Assembly: GCA_025175895.1 (NCBI GenBank)
Contig: JAKLTH010000227.1
Location: 1 to 64,000 of the forward strand
Length of the DNA stretch: 64,000 bases
Origin: Wurfbainia villosa
Taxonomy: Eukaryota > Streptophyta > Magnoliopsida > Zingiberales > Zingiberaceae
Reading direction: 5' to 3'
Shown: piece after piece, positions 1-13,500 of the stretch
Layout of the letters: the number at the start of each line of letters is the position of its first letter
Numbering within the stretch: the first letter of the stretch is position 1
Program-made: the position numbers and the translations under genes
The notes under the pieces: generated by a model
The model's input: only the letters and a program-made list of their open reading frames with translations
What the model was told of the DNA's origin: nothing
Databases searched by the model: none

Positions 1-1786
1 CAGTGTTATTATTCTTAATCTTAATTATTTTAATCATATTGCTGCATATACTTAGTTAAGATTTTCATTTTTATTCGACCATATTTATTTCATAGCTAGA
101 CAATTTTTTCCATCTATTTAAGGTCATTGAACGATCAATAAATCCAGTCAATATATAAAAAAAACAGATGATATATTTAGAGAAATTAAACCGAAGTTTA
201 TCATCTAGCTAGCTCATTATCTTAATATTTTGCACCTAAAATATATATAATCTTGCAAATATTTAATTCCAAATTTAGTTCCATTGTTGTTAACATTTCA
301 CGAAAAATTATAATGTACTTTTTATGGATGAATCATATACATATACATACACAACTAATCCATTTTCAACTGATTGTAAGACAAATTGATATAATTTTGT
401 TTATGAAATGGATATTAAATACTATATATTTTTAGGGATGTTTGGTTCTGTCCCTTAGCTAGCATTAATAAATGATAAATAATTTATATTTTTATGGATT
501 GTGTATATTTATTCGACAACCGTGACAATTTCATTTTGACATGCATGATTGAAAGACAAAAGTTAATATGATTTTATAACTCAAATAGATTTTAGATATT
601 ATTACTTTTTTTATTTTTGGTAATGTTTGAATGACCAATAAATATTTTGTATTATTTCTGTAGTTTTCTTTCTTATCCAACCAGGAGAAATAAATATATG
701 TTTCTTGTAAAGTTTTACAAGCGGTATTAAAAAATCTTTTGCAAAGAAAACAATAAAGGAAGCTTAAAAATGAATTTTTCAAAGTAGAAGTTGTTATATT
801 AACGGGGAGAACTAAGGATTTAATAATTCATAGTAATTTAATTTTCTAATTATCGTTAACAAATCGGCAAGAAAAACAAATCAATACCTCATTTATCAAA
901 TATTCAAAAGGATATCTCTTATGGAAAATTAACCATCCTTTCATAAATAACATACCACAGGCTATGTACAGGGGAAAAAAGCTAGCTTTAAAAATCAATA
1001 AAGAATTAATACAACTTTGATCTTATATCTTTCTGATTTTCTTGTTTGCTATAGTTCTATCAGATTGTCTGAAAACTAATTATACAGATGATAGAAAGAA
1101 AAAGAAAAAAACTTCGTTTTTTTTTTCTTTGAGATTGAACAGTTAAAATTGGAGGAAAATCCTTCCCTCACCATGCACCCAATTCCACGGGCATGGAGAG
1201 CACGTCAAGTACGTCTTCTAATTTACACATGCCGAATGATGATCTGCATCGCGAGTCGATACCTCGATCGAAGCTCCAATTTGCAACAAGAGTTACAATC
1301 TCATGTCTTCATTTCTGAAGTCACAGTCGACGGTAATATAATCCATGGTTAAGTCAGCTCCCGTACGTATCTCTGTCGTCTCTTTTGGCTTAAAGTATCA
1401 GTATCTATGTATGCCTGCATGAACAAGTCCATATGTACCCAACTGCTTTGCTTGTAATTAAATCTGTAATCATGCACTCGCTAGCTAAAAGAGAAAAACT
1501 GATCAGGAAGCAAAGCAATGCAATCGTCGACAGAGAAGGAAAAAAGAAAATTAAAACTTCTGAAATATACAACAAAAGGAGAAACTTTCAGGTGCTTAAT
1601 TGGTACGGAGAGCTGCAAGCTAAGTGCGACTGTCAATTAGCTCACAAAGAACTTTGCAAGAACGCAAAATTAAATCACGCATATACCGATCGACTGTCAC
1701 GTACCACTCGTACTCCACACAAGAACTCAACTTGTGAGGATGGTGGATGTATATATATATTATATAAGGTATCCATCAGTAGGGTA
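1..1786. other. AT-rich intergenic DNA
   Basis: No coding region, RNA gene or mobile element could be supported here. The stretch is AT-rich with short random ORFs. An AT run at 1751-1768 lies next to the MIR529 hairpin but on the wrong side to be its promoter. Confidence 0.6.
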
Positions 1787-1878
1787 GAGCAAGAGAAGAA
1801 GAGAGAGGGTACAGCCTTAATTTCAGACTCTCTCTTCTACCTAGCTGAGGCTGTACTCTCTCTCTTCTTCCATTGCTC
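1787..1878 (-). ncRNA. MIR529: MIR529 microRNA precursor hairpin
   Basis: The two 31-nt arms (1848-1878 and 1787-1817) pair with one two-base mismatch and one G-U pair around a 30-nt loop. Read on the minus strand, the 5' arm (1848-1868) gives a 21-mer beginning AGAAGAGAGAGAGUACAG and ending CCU. The 3' arm (1795-1814) gives CUGUACCCUCUCUCUUCUUC. From memory, these match grass miR529-5p and miR529-3p. miR529 is related to miR156 and guides cleavage of SPL transcription factor mRNAs. The plus-strand reading matches the known mature sequences less well, and the TATA box lies on the minus side, so minus was chosen. The pairing is seen directly; the family name rests on recalled mature sequences. 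Confidence 0.87.
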
Positions 1879-1938
1879 CTGATGTTTCTGCAGGTCTATC
1901 TTGATCCCCGGCTTGAGACAACCCCTCAAGCACCACCC

Positions 1939-1946
1939 CTTTTATA
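1939..1946 (-). promoter_or_regulatory. TATA box of MIR529
   Basis: The minus strand reads TATAAAAG, 61 nt upstream of the hairpin's 5' arm. Transcription would start around 1910-1915, so the hairpin would lie close to the 5' end of the primary transcript. This spacing is typical of plant Pol II genes, but no transcript data are available. Confidence 0.6.
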
Positions 1947-2559
1947 GGGCAAATTATCTTCAGTATAATTAATATTGGGTTCATTTCGATGGCTCTCTAT
2001 CTGCAAACGTCGCGGCCAATAATGGTGCAAGTTGACGTGTGACTTTAACTCCTTCCAGTATTGGCCATTTAGCAGGCCTCCTGTGCTCCCTTCACCGTTC
2101 AATTAATAATGTATAGATAGGGAAACTTATAGGGGCTGTTGTCAGCAATAATGAAGGATGCAACTGTAGCTGAATCCATGAGGCTGTGTCGGCAAATCTA
2201 ACCTCACGACTCCTTCCAGGGTTCCAATAATCCTGGCGTTTTCTGCATGCAGGGAAATAGCTAGCTAGATTATATTGTAGATCATAAAATCATTATTTAT
2301 CTACAATTGTCGATCAGTAAATATATTAATTAAGTCGATGGATCAAATAGCCGTGCAAGTAGTTAGTAAAGGGCTTATAACTGTAAAGTGTACCTGTAGA
2401 GAGGATGAGCTTATAACAAAGGTGACTACAATTAATGGTAATTAATCTTCCACGAGTTCTCTTTCAATTCCAAACCATTTATTTTACAGCCCGGCTATAT
2501 ATATTCGGTGGACAGTTTTAATGTGTTCGGTAGGTAGTAGCCAAATATATATCAATGTA

Positions 2560-3250
2560 TTCGAGTGAGTTCGACGGACCAAGACTGAACGATCCAGGAA
2601 TACAATGGCATTGAATTCCGACTTCAATTCATCCTCGGAGTCGCTACCACTGTCAGGGTGTTGTCTTTGATTATCACTATAGTCAATTTTGAATCTGTCG
2701 AAGTCGTCGCTATCATTCGATAGATCGAATCGGGATTGAATTCCGATCGAATTGTGGCCGCTAACAGCCGCAGTGCTAGAGGCCGCAATTTGATCGGATT
2801 CTGATTAGAATCCGATTACGATTCGATCAGAGTCGGAGTCGGAGTCCGACTGGATCTCGATCCGATTCCGATCGAATTGTAATCGAAATTGACTGCGATT
2901 GCGAGTGTCAATGGCCGAAGTGTCAACCACCGCAATTCGGTTGAATTCTGACCCAATCCGACCATGGTCCGTCTCGAGTCAGAATCCGACCGAACCGTGA
3001 TCGAATTCTGATCGGAATCCGACCGTATTACGCCGGCTATCATCGAATCGCGATGTTACGGTTGTAATTCGATCCGATTCGATCGCAATCCGACGGATTT
3101 TCGACCGTGGTCAATGCGATCAAATTGTAATCGAAATTCTACCGATCGATGACGGCTACAATTGCGTTACCATTCATGCAAATATGATTGCGACGGATTC
3201 TAATATCGATCGCGATCGATTTCGCATATCGATCCTGAGCGGTGCTCGGG
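2560..3250. repeat. Block rich in degenerate GATCGAATT-type words
   Basis: The segment is packed with variants of words such as ATTCGATC, AATCCGAT and AATCGAAATT on both strands, without a fixed period. It contrasts with its AT-rich surroundings and has no supported coding frame. A shorter block of similar composition lies at about 38985-39250. It may be a decayed tandem repeat or an unknown transposon; the origin is not determined. Confidence 0.5.
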
Positions 3251-4547
3251 CATCGTAGTTTTCGATGGCTGATTTTTAGAAATTATAGAAATATTATGGA
3301 TTGTATTTAGAAAATTTTATGATAAAAAAAGATGAGGTGTATTCAGTGAACGAGGGGTATGGATAGTTGCTCCGTTTATTTTAACATACCGAAATGAACG
3401 CCGCCCCGCTCCGGTCGAAGAAAATTCGATCGCAATAGACGACAAAATATGAAAGATCCAAGAGGCTGCATGCCCTACTGCAGCAGCTGTCGCCCTACCA
3501 GCAAGAAAGAGCCTGCGACAAAGGAAGACAGCCCCTGTCCAACATGGGCGGGTGCATGCGTCCCCACATCACGTGGATCATTGGATATGCATGCGTCTCG
3601 GTCTCTTCGATTATATTAACACATGATCGTCGTGGAAATAGTAAAAGGATAAAGATTTGATGTCTAATTTTAATGATGTGCATGATCTGTATGCCATACA
3701 GAAACTGTTAAAGATGTAACTGCAAGTGGCGGAAGAGTGTGCAGTTCCATCTCCTAGATTTTGTTGATTGGGGTCACTGAGGTGTCGACTTCAGTTCCTA
3801 GTAGCATGCCACTGGCCTGCAGACCTGGAAGTGGATTACAGAGCTCGTGAGTCAATCCGCAGTCAATGTAGGGTGAATACAAGTCCTCCATTTAGAGATT
3901 AGAGATCATGTCCTTGCGATGGATACCTAAACATCCAATTGAATATCTTATCACTGCACCGTTAGATCATGCTTGAATAAATGATCATGGATAAATCAAA
4001 TTTAGTTCTATTATTGTTTGTGAATATAATGTGCTTGCATTTATAAAGATGGGAGGCTTCCATTGCACATCACGAAAGAATTTGCAAGCAATCAATAATT
4101 AGCAAACATATTAAAAAATTGTCATCGTTCCCTTTCTATTATACAGAGTAGATAATCGTATACATCCATCACTGCTAGCCCTTTTTTTTAATTTTTATTA
4201 CACCAACAACCCAAGCAAATATCACTCCAGTGTAGACTCTGTTCATCAAGTCTTACCCAACCAATATAGAGAAAATAAAATGAATCGACGATACTATGGC
4301 CTATATAAGCCCTATAGGTGGTAACCTCCGGTTAAGAGATTCCCACCAAAAAAATTGCTAAAAGAACTGAGAATATTTTAATGTCCACATGGATGCTTGA
4401 GAACCAATTAACTCCAAAAGACTGGTAATTTCCACAGGCCATAAGGCACTGTTGGACGGACGGACTCGATAACAATTCGTTCTCCGGTCGTTTTGCCATT
4501 TTTAACGAAGGAGACCATCTCAAAGCCTCAATCTCTATTATGCTGAT

Positions 4548-7500
4548 CTATTCAGTAGTCACCTTGTTCAACTTTTCTTTCTCAATCTCTGCTTTTCTCA
4601 GCTCAGCCTGTCGAGCAATGCTTGTTGCCAGAGCTTGATAGTGGGAGTCCAATGTCAGCATCAGGTTTTGGAACCTACCGGGGTCAGAAGCTTGTGCGGC
4701 TAAGCATAGTAGGTGTGTTAGTTATATCTCTTACATGGTCTAGTTGTGTTAGCTGATATGAATAGACAAGATGAAAAAATGTATATTAATACCTTGAACA
4801 GTCTCCACAAAGAAAATGAAAGGATCAACTTCATCAATTGGTGATTGTGCATCGTCGTCATCGCTGTAATCATCATCAGTCTCATCATCCTCATCATTTG
4901 ATTGAAATCCTTTTGCCTGATTCCATCATATAGGACTATAAGTTAATACCATATGATCTTCTGCACAATTGTAGGAAACTAGTGATGCAAATAATAATGG
5001 GCAGACTTAAATCAGAAACTGGTTCGATAAAATAAACTGATCCATGACCTAAATTTCATTTTATTTTATTCCTATTCGATTAGAATGTGTTATCTTCCAC
5101 TTTTATTATTCTTAGCAAACCAAATTTATTTTGAGTGTCTTGAAAAGGCCCATAATAAGCAATAATACAAAGCTTTCTATTTTAGAGATCTAGGCACACT
5201 GATCTATCCTGGTGCTGCATAAATTACACAAGGGATACCACAAAATACAAAGTATATACCAGAATGAGTTGTGGAACGTACCATTGTTGTCAATTTTATA
5301 GCAAAAAGTAGTGAGCTTTTTTCTAGCCGTAAAATAAAAAAAATGATTTGAGAAATAGTGCATAGTATTCAAGACAAGGGGTGCACAACCTATACCACAA
5401 GCAAAGTGTCATGGATATGCTTGTGATTTACGTAGCAAGATGGAGCAATTTAGAGCATAAAGAAATATATGTAGTGATGATATAATCTTACATAGAAGGT
5501 GAATTGAGGGAAAAAATTCCTGTCGGTCATCCAAATTCCAAATAGTTGAGACAAACCTAACTTGATGATGGTGTACAACATAAAAAAAAAATATGTAGTA
5601 TGCTATATCTTTAAAATCAGCAATAAGCTGTGCTAGCCCCAGCTATTCGGTGCTAACTGCATGGAAACTTCAAGGTCATGTCACTAATAATATTCAAACT
5701 TCTCAAATCATTCTCTATTACATTAGAGATTCTTCTGTCTCCATCTCCCCATTATACCTTCACATCTACCTGATACACTTGTCTATTTTGGAATCCACCA
5801 AGTCTTTGGGCATAACTATTATCTCATAATATATTTTTCTCTATTTATCTTCTTTAAAAGCCGCATTATATTATTCATTTGATCTTAGTAATCCCAAACA
5901 GTCATCTTAGCATTCATATAAAATAATAGTACAAAATAAGCTCATCAAAGCACTTTTAAGGTTCATATCTTCAGACAAAGTCCACCCAAATTATAGACTT
6001 TATGGTTAGATTGTGCATATGAATATGCAATAACCTAAAACCCATGCTTAAGAAAGACAATTTGGTCAACAGGCATATAGGTATGCAACGTCAGATGTTT
6101 TTGATCATGAACATTCTACATGTATGAGAAAAACAAAAAAAAAAAGATTACAAGTGATATTATGATCAGAATTGAGGATTCAGTTTCAGATCCATAAAAA
6201 AAAATGGCATAAGGGTGAGGAAAAATGACAGTATGGATGATAGGTTGGTAAGAAATCTGAGTGAAGAAAAATAAGACCCTTTATTTTACAATTGAAGGAT
6301 ATAGCATAAGCATTTAACAATTTAATTCCATCTAGAAATCATGCTATCAATTGCATTTTTTTTTTAACTGTGTTTTTGTGAGTGCTTGATATCATTAACA
6401 ATCTGTACAAGCCCAGATCTGTCTCTTGCACCTGGAGGTACTTGGTACATGATCAAAGTAAGAAGAATGAAATATTTATGCTTTTCCTTTCCATAAATAA
6501 AGGGATTTCATATGTAATATTGCCCTGGAGAAATATATTAAAATCAAGTTTCTAAAAGAACGAAAAAACATATATAGACTTACTTCCATATCTGATGTCT
6601 TGGAACCTGCATGCTAAGATGATATGACAGCTTGAATAATCTTTCTAAGACCATAGCAAATCAATCAAGACTGCATTTTTACCTTTTGGAAAACGAGTCC
6701 CAATGGACACTAATGTCTAGAAAACTAGGAAATTATTACAGACTAAGTTTCTCTATCTCCATAAGATCATTATAGGAAACTTGATTTTAAAGATTTATGA
6801 GATTTAATTATAAACCAGACTAGATTTATGTTGTCTCCAATTTAGCAGATCAAAATTATGAACGTGTCATTTAGTCAGCATGATCAGGGAATATGTACTG
6901 TAAAGGTACTACATTAACCTACTAACCTCCGCAACCAATTTCTTGAATTTTTCTTCACTGCAATACTCAGTGTCATCTCCCATTTCAGGCTCTTCTTCCT
7001 CCTCATCATCGTCAGCATCAAAGCCATCCATATTATCAATGGTGTCATCTTCTTTCTCAGCTTCTGCCCAGTTAAAGAAGTTACTATGAAACTGAATAGA
7101 AAGGCAATGCAGAATAATCTTTTTGCATGACTAGAACTTGTCGAATATAACATAAGGGGAACGAATTCTTTGACGATATAAATAGAAGAAACAAGTCAAT
7201 GAAAATGTCAGCTAAAAAATTTCAAAGGCCATGAATTTACAACAGCAAATAAGTGTAAAGAACTCATTCTAATGTTTATTAACGGCACAGTGTGTAAAAA
7301 TTACTTTTATGCAACAAAAAAGAGCAAAAAATAAAATAAAATAAATCAAATGACTAAGGTAAAAAACTGTTTTATCTGCAGAAGAAGCAAAGCATACTAT
7401 TACCTGCAAGTTGATCTTTGTAAGAAACTAGAAGCTCAACTGTTGCCCTAAAGACACGTTCTAGAGCTTCAGCAGGCAACTGGTTGGCAGGAAGGACAAG

Positions 7501-10500
7501 AAGTGAAGTTAATCCCAAGCAGCAAATCTTTTTATTATGCATCCTACATTTGTGAGAGTGTGTTCAGCATCATACAGAACCAATGGAAAGTGACAACAAA
7601 CAGAAAAATTATAAACTTTACCCTTTAAAGTTTGCACGTACACCACTCCTTTTAACTTCTTGCAGCATCTGAAACCAGAGACTGAAAATATCTGAAGCAA
7701 CCCCAAGTTTATACAGTATCCCGAGTGTCAAAGAAGAGTTATAGTATAGAGCATCAGCAATCTGCAAACAGAGCAGCTATTAAACTGACAGAATATTAAA
7801 GAGCCAATAACAAAAATTTTACTCCATAAATGCCAAAGAAAAAAGAAGTCCTAAAAATAAATGCTCTTCTGAGATACCAGAGAGTTAAACCAGACTAGCT
7901 ACACAAATTTGAAGTGCACATATGGTTAAAAGTCATTGCTAAAAAATCATAATAGACTGAATCTTACTTGTTCCTCAAAAGAAAGTCTGACAGAATGAAA
8001 CCACTAGCAATAGAGCACCAGGAGAAGATACAAGAAATACAAGCGTAGCATTGGATAATTCAGAGAGTGTTTTTTTAATCAAAGCTTCCCCAACAAACAA
8101 ATTCACTCAGTCATAGACGAAAATATTATGAAGATCGTCATAAAATTAAAAAAAAATTGCAGAATATGAACACCTATAATGTTAGACAATTGAAACATAC
8201 ACATTTCAGCCCAAGGTAATGCAGAGAGGAATAACATTATATTCAATCATAATGAAAGAAAATCACAGCTAAATATCTTTAATTGGACTAAGATCACAAA
8301 AGTTATGGCATAAAAAAATCGAGAGGAGTCTGTTCATTTAACAGAGTAATACAAGTGAACTGGATGTTCCACTGAAAATATATAGTTCCATTAGTTTATT
8401 CTAATTGCATAAATTACATTTTAAAGTCTTCCTTGGGTGAAAGTAACAAAAACAGATACTGGCTTTAAAATTTCATAAATAAAAAAAATACTTACAACTT
8501 GTATCATTAGACACTTAAAATGCGGCTTTTGTGCTCGGCTCAAACGATCAATGGAAATCCTCAGGTAAGGCTCAACCCAATGGTCCACTTGGCCTTTGCA
8601 ATTTTGGAATACCACTTCAATGAGCTTAGGAGCAGGTTCAATATCACTGTCATCCATGATTCTATCTGACATGATCTGTAAAATAGATCACCAAAAAAAA
8701 ACATAATCAAAGCAATTGTATGATTGAAAGGTCTGCATTTACTATTTGAAGTTTCAATTGACCACAAATAGATTTCCAAAACTGTTATTGAAGAGTCCCA
8801 CAAATGGCTGAATGAAATTCATACATTTGAAAGTACTTTCCATAGGCTTTGCTGGTAATCTGGATCTTTACATGAAAGGAAATGTTCGGTACCCCTTGAT
8901 ATATAGTTGTCCAGAGGAACAAGCATATCTGAGAGGAGAAAAACACATCAGTAGACAAATGTGAACACAGAGAAAAAACAAAGATTGAAACGATTTTTTA
9001 TGAAAAAATTATCAGAATCAGAGATACCATTTAAAGAAGGTTCACATTCATTAAAAAAATTGGTTCACGTTCATCTAATTGGTTCAATTGAATAAAACCT
9101 TAATTATCCAACCCACCTTGTCCCTCCTTGTTGTGTTATTTTTCAATCTAATTCTGTTGCATGTTTTTCTTCATTGAAATGTGAAATATAATGTGGCTTG
9201 TCATGTGTTATTATGATTGTAAAATTGTTTTGATTCGATTAATATACTTTGTTAGTAATTATAAGGGCAATATATTTGACGTTGTCTCATACAACTATTT
9301 GGATATTATATGTATATACATTCATACATACACATATATACGTACATTTTTCCTTACTTCTTTCCATTTCATTTTAATATTATTTTAACACCACTACCGA
9401 GGTTCCCACTGAGGAGCTATGCAGTGTATTAACTGCCTAAAACTGCCTTTCGAAACTTTATAAGTAATATAAGAAGGTGGCAGAAAACATGGTTGGATTA
9501 AAAAGCCTAGGCAGCTCGATCATCAACATTTTCCCTTCAATGGAGATGATACTGAAATCTCCATCAGAACAAGATAAAAGAAGCAAGAGGTAATGTCATG
9601 TCCCATCACCACAATGTCAAATCTGAATGAGAAGCGATCAATAGAATGCGCAGCATGGTTTGGTCTGGAACAATGTTTTTCAATAACCAGACCTAAACAA
9701 CACAGTGTGAACAAAAATGACAAGATGGTAAAAAGAACAGAGTTGGATAAACTCCTAACAAAACAGGGGTGATTACCACTACATCAAATCCAAGAGCTTC
9801 CCCTCAAATGAGAAACTGAAAAAAAAAAATGTAGTTGAATCTGCTATAATTGCAAGCTGAGAGGGGATAAAATTGGATTATTCTACCAGTGAAAAAACAA
9901 CAGTTTGACTACAGGATAAAAAATAATAACTAGCGAATAAACAACCTATGACAAACTAAACTTATATATTTATATTATCATATAACTATTAGCGCTAGAA
10001 ACATGTAACTGATTTGTGGCTATCATTCTAAGCATAAAAAATAGTAACTAAAAATAATGGGATACAAGATTGGATACCCAGGAAGAAGCAGATTACCTCA
10101 TTTTAAACTAAATGTGAATGATATAATAATCAGAAACAAGAATTAACTTCACTATGCATCTCTATTGAGAAAGTGAAGGAACAAATATAGGTTATTGAAG
10201 CTCAATGAGATTGATCAAGTTAAGCTATTTCAAGTGGAATATAGCATATACCACCGACCACTCTGCTTTTGAAAATTATAATCAATACACAGAGCAATCA
10301 CTTCTTGAAAATGAAGTATAATCAGAAAATTGGACTAGAGTTAGCCAAAACAAGCATACAAATCTTTCTAGAAGTTAAAGAATCTTAAGGCAACATATAG
10401 CTAATGCATTGATCCCGTGCATAACACAATGTGTTTCCTTGCACAAAAAACTCAAAAAGAGAACCAAATAATGCCAAAGTTGAGAATACAAAAAAGTTGC

Positions 10501-13500
10501 ATGTATTGACTTACTCTCAAAGAAATCTATAGCCCAATCTCCAAGTGCTTCTACAATTAAAGGCCAAAGAGACCACATGTCCAATGAGATTGTTGGGGAG
10601 AAAAATGTCATATAAGAAACAATTTCCAAAACTTCTTCAAAAACATCTGTGAAACATGCAAACCATCAGGATAAAAATGTATTGATTCATAGAATCCAGC
10701 AACCTTGATCAGAATGTATTAAACTGGCAATGTGAAATTGCAAATCTCAAGACATTGAATAGAATCACGATACTGATAGCATGGTTTACACTTGCAAAGT
10801 TTTTATATCGATGTGACAAACAGGCAACCAAATTGACACCTCAAGACATTGAATACAGTCACAATATTGATAGCATGGTTTAGACTTGCAGAATCTTTAT
10901 ATTGTAGCATATGACATACAATTATTAAAAAATATGGTACACCATGTACCAACAAACATAAAATCATGCATAAATAGAAGAATGAGAGACAAATACAAAT
11001 AGATGAATTTTGTACACAAAAAAAAGATCCTACTTAGACAAAAAGAAACTTGATATCAGTAGAAATTTTAGCAATGAGCTAAAATTTAGAAGAAAAAAAT
11101 AGTTGCAAGAGAAAACAAGACTGATATTTAATGCACTGAGTTATTGCATTCCATCAACCTACTATAATCGTGATGGAGACGAGATAGCATAAACCTAATT
11201 ATAATTAAGTAGGTAATAAGTTAAGGAGTCATGCACTTCGGCTTGCCAAAAGGAGCATTGAAAATAATAAAGACATCAACGAATTTGTAATGTAATCTAT
11301 GAAAACTGAGGCATCTAGGAATTTCTAGAAAGACATTACCAAGTGTGTCAGTTAAATAACCTTTATCAGCTTTATAAATTGTAACAGTTCAGGCATGAAA
11401 TTCAGTGTGCATTGTAATTGCAAATTTTGGACTATATTTGCAGCAGGATCCTACTGATGGTAAACAAAATTGAGTCAGCAAATAATCTACATGTAGAACA
11501 TGATTACCCCTATAAATACTTTCTGAAGCTGGGTGCTCCAATGTAGATGATCTCAACCCAAAGTGCAAGACAATATTAAAGTGTTACAGTGAATGTCAAA
11601 ATACATGCTCTTTTTGTACCAACAAACAAGAGAACCTCATTACAAACAAGACAATCTCCATGAGAGACCCCTCTGAATAGTGACATTTGCAACCAGTGGA
11701 GATTCACAGAAGAGCAATATCTCCTGGCATACGGTGCATTAAATGTGATGGGTTGCTTCATGTCAAAAATGCCCTAGCCAGATGAGGTGGAGTAGCAGTC
11801 CTATGCATGCACCGCAATATGAGGCTAACCATGTCACCCATTCAAAAAGGGAGCATCAAGACCATACCATCAAAACTTATAATCAGCCAGGTAAAATGCT
11901 GGCTGAAGGTAACATTTCTACCACCTGTGCCTAAGTTCTCTACTTGTAGAAGTGAATCATCAAACCATGGTGCTGGTTTTGCAAGTCATAAGACATTTGG
12001 TGCATATACCAACAGGTTCAACCTTTCTGACAAGGGAACCAGAGTATTTGTCTAGGTTTTCTCATTTGACCACTAAGGCTGACAGAGTTGAACCACCCTC
12101 GAACCACGGACATTAACAATGTAAAATAATGTTTCTACAAAAGAATGTAAATACAAAAAATTCACCAAGATGCCTTTAATGACAACCATACAGTTAGATA
12201 CCTTGACCATCTGTAGTCAGCATCCTCCGCATTATAGGCAGTAAAATTGGCTCAATTCGAACAAAGAGATGAGGAAGACTGCTAACAGATTCGAGGATGG
12301 TACCCATGGCACGCAGACAACCAACAGCAGCTAAAGCACCTGCATCATCAGCTTCATCATCTGCTTCAGATGTACTCAAGCACTTCCAAAATGCAGCAGC
12401 CTATTCAAAGAATTGAGTTTTTATCAGAGGGAATGCAGATAGACCAAAAGCAACTGAATTAAAATAAAATACCAGATTCTCGCACAAGCCAAAAGCATAT
12501 GGAGCCATTTCTTCACCAAACTTGTCCACAATGGTCTCGAGAGTGAAGGCAATGTCCTCATTCTCAACCTCGTTCATAAGTTTAAAAAAATCTACAGGTA
12601 ATGTTCTCAAACTCTCAGAAAAGAGTATAAAAGAATTAGATCAAAAACTACTTTGACATACCATCAAGCAATTGAGGAAGAATCGGTCGGATCTCATCTA
12701 GATCTATATCAAGAACATAATTGTAAGTTACTTGATGTGAAAATAAAAGAAAATTACTAGTTTCAGGTTCAAAGAAATGTTAGCATAAACATGCCTTTGC
12801 AAGCTTCAATAAAAGAGCGCAAAGCAAAAACCGAATCAACCCGCACAGGAAGCTCTGGATCCCTCATTCCAGAAACAACAGAGTGGAAGGCTCTTCGGAA
12901 ATTATTTTGATCCAAAAAAATGATATTTGCATACTGTCCAGCAACCCATGCTGCCTGGTATTCCATCAAATAGATTCATAAATAAAAAAATGATAACATA
13001 AATTTGTAAACAAAAAGGCTCTCATATTACGGAGGCATAACAGTCAACCAACTAGAATTGGAAAGTCACAGTACATAGTTGGTTTCTAAAAAAAGGAATA
13101 TACATATATATATATAGGGGATATTCATTGTAGAATTCAGGTAATATGTTTGGGCTCTCAGCATGACTTCTTTACAGAAGTAATGAGCATAAAATTGAGA
13201 TTTATCCAAGAAATAAGTATCTTCCCAGCAGAAATAGGGCATAAGTTAAAATTGGCAGAAAAAATTTAGTCAAATGACAAACAAATAGTTAATTGCATGT
13301 AGTGGGATGCAATAGCACCTAGTTCATTATGTTGTTCCACGTTCAGAATGCATAGATCTGCATGAATGAAAAATGCAAGTGACATACATGACAATATTGG
13401 AACTGAGAACTGGCATTTTTAGTAGAATGGAAACCACAGAAAAAATATGTTTCAGAGTTCAAAAGCACAAGGAACGAAGGACAAAAAAACAAACAGGAAT

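Noticed and set aside
1751..1768. TATA-like run as the promoter of the hairpin
   Set aside because: It lies on the downstream side once the minus strand is chosen; the TATAAAAG at 1939-1946 fits far better.
1433..1882. 149-residue plus-strand ORF across the MIR529 hairpin
   Set aside because: It has no recognisable domain and its C-terminal part is just the hairpin sequence; the RNA gene explains the conserved part.
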